From the NCBI GenBank assembly GCA_037783545.1, contig JBBELK010000096.1:2604001-2668000 (forward strand): DNA of 64,000 nt, read 5' to 3'. The stretch's first letter is position 1; each line of letters begins with the position of its first letter. The position numbers and the translations under genes are program-made. The notes beneath the pieces are model-generated. The model ran no database searches. It was not told the origin of the DNA and saw only the letters and a program-made list of their open reading frames with translations. Origin of the DNA: Henricia sp. BOLD:AAB3569. Its lineage: Eukaryota; Echinodermata; Asteroidea; Spinulosida; Echinasteridae. This document shows, one piece after another, positions 57,501-64,000 of this stretch.

Positions 57501-60500
57501 GCAGAGCAGGCAGGAAGCCCGAGCCCAGTTCTCCCTAAACTCTGAAATTTCTCGGCCATTTCCCGGCGAAAGTCTGTCAATTTTCCAGGACAAGTGCGGA
57601 ATATAGACTGTTTGGAGCAAGCAAAATTTGAAGTACGTCGGAAAATTTCTTGACTTCCAAATTTGCCGACGTTTGGACCACACTTTGACCAAATTCCCGT
57701 CCCATGCTCAGTCGAGCATGCGCACGAGTGATCAGGAGTACACGGACAGCCACGGTCTGCAGAGCAGGCAGGAAGCCCGAGCCCAGTTTTCCCCAAACTC
57801 TGAAATTTCTCGGCCATTTCTCGGCGAAAGTCTGTCAATTTTTCAGGACAAGTGCGGAATATAGACTGTTTGGAGCATGCAAAATTTGAAGTACGTCGGT
57901 AAATTTCTTGACTTCCAAATTTGCCGACGTTTGGACCACACTTTGACCAAATTCCCGTCCCAAACAAGACTGAGCATGCGCACGAGTGATCAGGAATACA
58001 CGGACAGCCACGGTCTGCAGAGCAGGCAGGAAGCCAGAGCCCAGTTTTCCCTAAACTCTGAAATTTCTTGGCCATTTCCCGGCGAAAGTCTGTCAATTTT
58101 TCAGGACAAGTGCGGAATATAGACTGTTTGGAGCATGCAAAATTTGAAGTACGTCGGAAAATTTCTTGACTTCCAAATTTGCCGACGTTTGGACCACACT
58201 TTGACAAAATTCCCGTCCCAAACAAGACTGAGCATGCGCACGAGTGATCAGGAATACACGGACAGCCACGGTCTGCAGAGCAGGCAGGAAGACCGAGCCC
58301 AGTTTTCCCTAAACTCTGAAATTTCTCGGCCATTTCCCGGCGAAAGTCTGTCAATTTTTCAGGACAAGTGCGGAATATAGACTGTTTGGAGCATGCAAAA
58401 TTTGAAGTACGTCGGGAAATTGTTGACTTCCAAATTTGCCGACGTTTGGACAACACTTTGACCAAATTCCCGTCCCAAACAAGACTGAGCATGCGCACGA
58501 GTGATCAGGAATACACGGACAGCCACGGTCTGCAGAGCAGGCAGGAAGCCCGAGCCCAGTTTTACCTAAACTCTGAAATTTCTCGGCAATTTCCCGGCGA
58601 AAGTCTGTCAATTTTTCAGGACAAGTGCGGAATATAGACTGTTTGGAGCATGCAAAATTTGAAGTTCGTCGGAAAATTTCTTGACTTCAAAATTTGCCGA
58701 CGTTTGGACCACACTTTGACCAAATTCCCGTCCCAAACAAGACTGAGCATGCGCACGAGTGATCAGGAGTACACGGACAGCCACGGTCTGCAGAGCAGGC
58801 AGGAAGCCCGGGCCTAGTTTTCCCTAAACTCTGAAATTTCTCGGCCATTTCCCGGCGAAAGTCTGTCAATTTTTCAGGACAAGTGCGGAATATAGACTGT
58901 TTGGAGCATGCAAAATTTGAAGTACGTCGGAAAATTTCTTGACTTCCAAATTTGCCGACGTTTGGACCACACTTTGACCAAATTCCCGTCCCAAACAAGA
59001 CTGAGCATGCGCACGAGTGATCAGGAATACACGGACAGCCACGGTCTGCAGAGCAGGCAGGAAGCCCGAGCCCAGTTTTCCCTAAAATCTGAAATTTCTC
59101 GGCCATTTCCCGGCGAAAGTCTGTCAATTTTTCAGGACAAGTGCGGAATATAGACTGTTTGGAGCATGCAAAATTTGAAGTACGTCGGAAAATTGTTGAC
59201 TTCCAAATTTGCCGACGTTTGGACAACACTTTGACCAAATTCCCGTCCCAAACAAGACTGAGCATGCGCACGAGTGATCAGGAATACACGGACAGCCACG
59301 GTCTGCAGAGCAGGCAGGAAGCCCGAGCCCAGTTTTACCTAAACTCTGAAATTTCTCGGCAATTTCCCGGCGAAAGTCTGTCAATTTTTCAGGACAAGTG
59401 CGGAATATAGACTGTTTGGAGCATGCAAAATTTGAAGTTCGTCGGAAAATTTCTTGACTTCAAAATTTGCCGACGTTTGGACCACACTTTGACCAAATTC
59501 CCGTCCCAAACAAGACTGAGCATGCGCACGAGTGATCAGGAGTACACGGACAGCCACGGTCTGCAGAGCAGGCAGGAAGCCGGGGCCTAGTTTTCCCTAA
59601 ACTCTGAAATTTCTCGGCCATTTCCCGGCGAAAGTCTGTCAATTTTCCAGGACAAGTGCGGAATATAGACTGTTTGGAGCAAGCAAAATTTGAAGTACGT
59701 CGGAAAATTTCTTGACTTCCAAATTTGCCGACGTTTGGACCACACTTTGACCAAATTCCGTCCCATGCTCAGTCGAGCATGCGCACGAGTGATCAGGAGT
59801 ACACGGACAGCCACGGTCTGCAGAGCAGGCAGGAAGCCCGAGCCCAGTTTTCCCCAAACTCTGAAATTTCTCGGCCATTTCTCGGCGAAAGTCTGTCAAT
59901 TTTTCAGGACAAGTGCGGAATATAGACTGTTTGGAGCATGCAAATTTTGAAGTTCGTCTGAAAATTTCTTGACTTCCAAATTTGCCGACGTTTGGACCAC
60001 ACTTTGACCAAATTCCCGTCCCATGCTCAGTCGAGCATGCGCACGAGTGATCAGGAGTACACGGACAGCCACGGTCTGCAGAGCAGGCAGGAAGCCCGAG
60101 CCCAGTTTTCCCCAAACTCTGAAATTTCTCGGCCATTTCTCGGCGAAAGTCTGTCAATTTTTCAGGACAAGTGCGGAATATAGACTGTTTGGAGCATGCA
60201 AAATTTGAAGTACGTCGGTAAATTTCTTGACTTCCAAATTTGCCGACGTTTGGACCACACTTTGACCAAATTCCCGTCCCAAGCAAGACTGAGCATGCGC
60301 ACGAGTGATCAGGAATACACGGACAGCCACAGTCTGCAGAGCAGGCAGGAAGCCCGAGCCCAGTTTTCCCTAAACTCTGAAATTTCTTGGCCATTTCCCG
60401 GCGAAAGTCTGTCAATTTTTCAGGACAAGTGCGGAATATAGACTGTTTGGAGCATGCAAAATTTGAAGTACGTCGGAAAATTTCTTGACTTCCAAATTTG

Positions 60501-63031
60501 CCGACGTTTGGACCACACTTTGACCAAATTCCCGTCCCAAACAAGACTGAGCATGCGCACGAGTGATCAGGAATACACGGACAGCCACGGTCTGCAGAGC
60601 AGGCAGGAAGCCCGAGCCCAGTTTTCCCTAAACTCTGACATTTCTCGGCCATTTCCCGGCGAAAGTCTGTCAATTTTTCAGGACAAGTGCGGAATATAGA
60701 CTGTTTGGAGCATGCAAAATTTGAAGTACGTCGGAAAATTGTTGACTTCCAAATTTGCCGACGTTTGGACAACACTTTGACCAAATTCCCGTCCCAAACA
60801 AGACTGAGCATGCGCACGAGTGATCAGGAGTACACGGACAGCCACGGTCTGCAGAGCAGGCAGGAAGCCCGGGCCTAGTTTTCCCTAAACTCTGAAATTT
60901 CTCGGCCATTTCCCGGCGAAAGTCTGTCAATTTTCCAGGACAAGTGCGGAATATAGACTGTTTGGAGCATGCAAAATTTGAAGTACGTCGGTAAATTTCT
61001 TGACTTCCAAATTTGCCGACGTTTGGACCACACTTTGACCAAATTCCCGTCCCAAACAAGACTGAGCATGCGCACGAGTGATCAGGAATACACGGACAGC
61101 CACGGTCTGCAGAGCAGGCAGGAAGCCCGAGCCCAGTTTTCCCTAAAGTCTGAAATTTCTTGGCCATTTCCCGGCGAAAGTCTGTCAATTTTTCAGGACA
61201 AGTGCGGAATATAGACTGTTTGGAGCATGCAAAATTTGAAGTACGTCGGAAAATTTCTTGACTTCCAAATTTGCCGACGTTTGGACCACACTTTGACCAA
61301 ATTCCCGTCCCAAACAAGACTGAGCATGCGCACGAGTGATCAGGAGTACACGGACAGCCACGGTCTGCAGAGCAGGCAGGAAGCCCGGGCCTAGTTTTCC
61401 CTAAACTCTGAAATTTCTCGGCCATTTCCCGGCGAAAGTCTGTCAATTTTCCAGGACAAGTGCGGAATATAGACTGTTTGGAGCAAGCAAAATTTGAAGT
61501 ACGTCGGAAAATTTCTTGACTTCCAAATTTGCCGACGTTTGGACCACACTTTGACCAAATTCCCGTCCCAAACAAGACTGAGCATGCGCACGAGTGATCA
61601 GGAATACACGGACAGCCACCGTCTGCAGAGCAGGCAGGAAGCCCGAGCCCAGTTCTCCCTAAACTCTGAAATTTCTCGGCCATTTCCCGGCGAAAGTCTG
61701 TCAATTTTCCAGGACAAGTGCGGAATATAGACTGTTTGGAGCAAGCAAAATTTGAAGTACGTCGGAAAATTTCTTGACTTCCAAATTTGCCGACGTTTGG
61801 ACCACACTTTGACCAAATTCCCGTCCCATGCTCAGTCGAGCATGCGCACGAGTGATCAGGAGTACACGGACAGCCACGGTCTGCAGAGCAGGCAGGAAGC
61901 CCGAGCCCAGTTTTCCCCAAACTCTGAAATTTCTCGGCCATTTCTCGGCGAAAGTCTGTCAATTTTTCAGGACAAGTGCGGAATATAGACTGTTTGGAGC
62001 ATGCAAAATTTGAAGTACGTCGGTAAATTTCTTGACTTCCAAATTTGCCGACGTTTGGACCACACTTTGACCAAATTCCCGTCCCAAACAAGACTGAGCA
62101 TGCGCACGAGTGATCAGGAATACACGGACAGCCACGGTCTGCAGAGCAGGCAGGAAGCCCGAGCCCAGTTTTCCCTAAACTCTGAAATTTCTTGGCCATT
62201 TCCCGGCGAAAGTCTGTCAATTTTTCAGGACAAGTGCGGAATATAGACTGTTTGGAGCATGCAAAATTTGAAGTACGTCGGAAAATTTCTTGACTTCCAA
62301 ATTTGCCGACGTTTGGACCACACTTTGACAAAATTCCCGTCCCAAACAAGACTGAGCATGCGCACGAGTGATCAGGAATACACGGACAGCCACGGTCTGC
62401 AGAGCAGGCAGGAAGACCGAGCCCAGTTTTCCCTAAACTCTGAAATTTCTCGGCCATTTCCCGGCGAAAGTCTGTCAATTTTTCAGGACAAGTGCGGAAT
62501 ATAGACTGTTTGGAGCATGCAAAATTTGAAGTACGTCGGGAAATTGTTGACTTCCAAATTTGCCGACGTTTGGACAACACTTTGACCAAATTCCCGTCCC
62601 AAACAAGACTGAGCATGCGCACGAGTGATCAGGAATACACGGACAGCCACGGTCTGCAGAGCAGGCAGGAAGCCCGAGCCCAGTTTTACCTAAACTCTGA
62701 AATTTCTCGGCAATTTCCCGGCGAAAGTCTGTCAATTTTTCAGGACAAGTGCGGAGAATAGACTGTTTGGAGCATGCAAAATTTGAAGTTCGTCGGAAAA
62801 TTTCTTGACTTCAAAATTTGCCGACGTTTGGACCACACTTTGACCAAATTCCCGTCCCAAACAAGACTGAGCATGCGCACGAGTGATCAGGAGTACACGG
62901 ACAGCCACGGTCTGCAGAGCAGGCAGGAAGCCCGGGCCTAGTTTTCCCTAAACTCTGAAATTTCTCGGCCATTTCCCGGCGAAAGTCTGTCAATTTTCCA
63001 GGACAAGTGCGGAATATAGACTGTTTGGAGC
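54523..63031 (+). repeat. Tandem duplication, units of 4385 and 4124 bp
   Basis: First unit 54523-58907: Y, V 54781, Fk 55038, H 55296 (257 bp), D/H mosaic 55553, Yt 55811, Y 56069, V 56327, X 56584 (261 bp), Yt 56845, Y 57103, S 57361, H 57619, Yt 57877, Y 58135, V 58393, Fk 58650. Second unit 58908-63031 has the same order without X: 58908, 59166, 59423, 59681, 59938, 60196, 60454, 60712, 60969, 61227, 61485, 61743, 62001, 62259, 62517, 62774. Shared private marks include TTTGACAAAATTC, GGAAGACCGAG and GTCGGGAAATTG. Differences are about ten single changes (for example 54930, 58035, 60281, 61147) plus X, so this pair is somewhat older than the 7590-bp pair or has exchanged patches since. 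Confidence 0.92.
56584..56844 (+). repeat. Divergent monomer X (261 bp), present once
   Basis: It carries many changes found nowhere else in the window: GAAGCTCGTCGCAAAATTTC, GGTCCGCAGAGCAGGCAAG (CTGCAG lost) and GCGGAGGAATATGG (three added bases and loss of the TAG seen in nearly every other monomer). TTTCCAGGCG is shared only with the subfamily A monomer at 853. Three other copies of the surrounding block (37671-37928, 45261-45518, 48737-48994) and the second tandem unit (60712-60969) go straight from V to Yt, so X was gained here. Its parent sequence must lie outside the window. Confidence 0.9.
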
Positions 63032-64000
63032 AAGCAAAATTTGAAGTACGTCGGAAAATTTCTTGACTTCCAAATTTGCCGACGTTTGGACCACACTTTG
63101 ACCAAATTCCCGTCCCAAACAAGACTGAGCATGCGCACGAGTGATCAGGAATACACGGACAGCCACGGTCTGCAGAGCAGGCAGGAAGCCCGAGCCCAGT
63201 TCTCCCTAAACTCTGAAATTTCTCGGCCATTTCCCGGCGAAAGTCTGTCAATTTTCCAGGACAAGTGCGGAATATAGACTGTTTGGAGCATGCAAATTTT
63301 GAAGTTCGTCTGAAAATATCTTGACTTCCAAATTTGCCGACGTTTGGACCACACTTTGACCAAATTCCCGTCCCAAACAAGACTGAGCATGCGCACGAGT
63401 GATCAGGAGTACACGGACAGCCACGGTCTGCAGAGCAGGCAGGAAGCCCGGGCCCAGTTTTCCCTAAACTCTGACATTTCTCGGCCATTTCCCGGCGAAA
63501 GTCTGTCAATTTTCCAGGACAAGTGCGGAATATAGACTGTTTGGAGCAAGCAAAATTTGAAGTACGTCGGAAAATTTCTTGACTTCCAAATTTGCCGACG
63601 TTTGGACCACACTTTGACCAAATTCCCGTCCCATGCTCAGTCGAGCATGCGCACGAGTGATCAGGAGTACACGGACAGCCACGGTCTGCAGAGCAGGCAG
63701 GAAGCCCGAGCCCAGTTTTCCCCAAACTCTGAAATTTCTCGGCCATTTATCGGCGAAAGTCTGTCAATTCTTCAGGACAAGTGCGGAATATAGACTGTTT
63801 GGAGCATGCAAAATTTGAAGTACGTCGGAAAATTTCTTGACTGCCAAATTTGCCGACGTTTGGACCACACTTTGACCAAATTCCCGTCCCAAACAAGACT
63901 GAGCATGCGCACGAGTGATCAGGAGTACACGGACAGCCACGGTCTGCAGAGCAGGCAGGAAGCCCGGGCCTAGTTTTCCCTAAACTCTGAAATTTCTCGG
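63032..64000 (+). repeat. Right-edge block S-D-H-Y (last partial)
   Basis: Monomers start at S 63032, D 63290, H 63548 and Y 63806, the last cut by the window end at its base 195. A true D monomer with AAAATATCTTG reappears here after being absent since about 12.2 kb (only a D-like head at 55553 lies between). The last Y has CTTGACTGCC. The array evidently continues to the right. Confidence 0.92.

Larger units (their letters stand above)
1..64000 (+). repeat. Tandem satellite array, ~258-bp monomer, whole window
   Basis: The same unit recurs head to tail from end to end, always in one orientation, with no unrelated sequence longer than a few bases. Landmarks by monomer base: ATGCAAAATTT 1-11, a dyad at 17-54, TGAGCATGCGCA 95-106, TGATCA 111-116, CTGCAG 139-144, CCCGGCG 202-208, GGAATATAG 238-246. 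Type legend: F, GAAGTTCGTCGG. Fk, F with CTTCAAAATTTGCC. Y, GAAGTACGTCGG. Yt, GTCGGTAAATTT. N, GAATTACG plus AAATTTTCCGACG. V, AAAATTGTTGAC plus GGACAACAC (257 bp). D, AAATTTTGAAGTTCGTCTG with ATATC. D2, a D-like head, usually 252 bp. S, AAGC head. H, AAGC head plus hairpin. G, GAAGTTGGGCGG (Gk has ATTTTTCG, Gq has ATTTGCC). L, GAAGTTGGTCGG plus CCCCTCCC. K and M, AAAATGTC with CTTCAAAA (M has AATGTTTCG). A, CAACATTTAAAG; At is its 135-bp form. The 252-bp monomers lack six bases (CGAGCC or equivalent) near base 161. Satellite identity is certain; chromosomal location and host are unknown. Confidence 0.99.

Noticed and set aside
1-64000. CRISPR array
   Set aside because: Repeats are 258 bp and contiguous, with no short repeat-spacer alternation and no unique spacers.
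1-64000. Transposon or LTR element as the source of the unit
   Set aside because: No terminal inverted repeats, target duplications, poly-A tails or recognisable transposase, integrase or reverse transcriptase frames. The origin of the monomer remains unknown.
1-64000. rRNA spacer, tRNA, snRNA or telomeric repeat
   Set aside because: No 5S or 45S rRNA motifs, no tRNA A/B box pair in a cloverleaf, and no TTAGGG-like runs in any monomer.
1-64000. E2F- or STAT-like site in TTTCCCGGCGAAAG
   Set aside because: TTTCCCGG departs from TTTSSCGC at the last positions, and TTC to GAA spacing is five instead of three. Short partial matches of this kind are expected by chance.

Overview
The whole 64 kb window is one uninterrupted satellite DNA array. 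A unit of about 258 bp is repeated head to tail in a single orientation: roughly 251 complete monomers, plus a partial monomer at each window edge. I see no protein-coding gene, RNA gene, transposon, CRISPR array or unique stretch anywhere. The only sensible source is the nuclear heterochromatin of a eukaryote (centromeric, pericentromeric, subtelomeric or sex-chromosome satellite). I do not recognise the satellite family and cannot name the species. The monomer is about 48% GC. CpG is not depleted (14 CpG against about 15 expected in the monomer I counted by hand), which is unlike an old, heavily methylated vertebrate satellite.

Phase used here: base 1 is the A of the ATGCAAAA/AAGCAAAA landmark, and the window opens at base 144 of a monomer. 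Monomer types are defined by shared changes (legend in the first feature). Three composition domains follow one another. (1) 1-2098 holds 255-bp monomers lacking a GAT triplet, with two 227/228-bp short forms. (2) About 2.1-13.4 kb holds 258-bp monomers of types D, H, Y, N, V, F and S, arranged in 6-mer (1548 bp) and 8-mer (2062 bp) higher-order repeats. (3) From about 13.4 kb, types G, L, K, M, A and D2 enter, many of them 252 bp long, in 5-mer (1284 bp), 1419-bp and 3-mer (762 bp) higher-order repeats. From 35.6 kb a further type, Yt, appears.

Very large, very recent duplications lie on top of this. A 7590-bp unit is present twice in tandem (about 32.8-48.5 kb), and I found only five single-base differences over about 8 kb of aligned copy. 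A 3476-bp unit is duplicated at 45.0/48.5 kb, and a 4.1-4.4 kb unit at 54.5/58.9 kb. This nested pattern is what repeated unequal exchange and conversion produce in an active satellite.

The most notable local structures are: a 10-base templated inversion that created a perfect 7-bp hairpin and has spread to 41 monomers; a 14-bp dyad in most monomers, made perfect in type N; a deletion monomer (135 bp) copied to six places; and one foreign-looking 261-bp monomer at 56584-56844. Long minus-strand open frames exist only because 258 is a multiple of three, and I do not call them genes.
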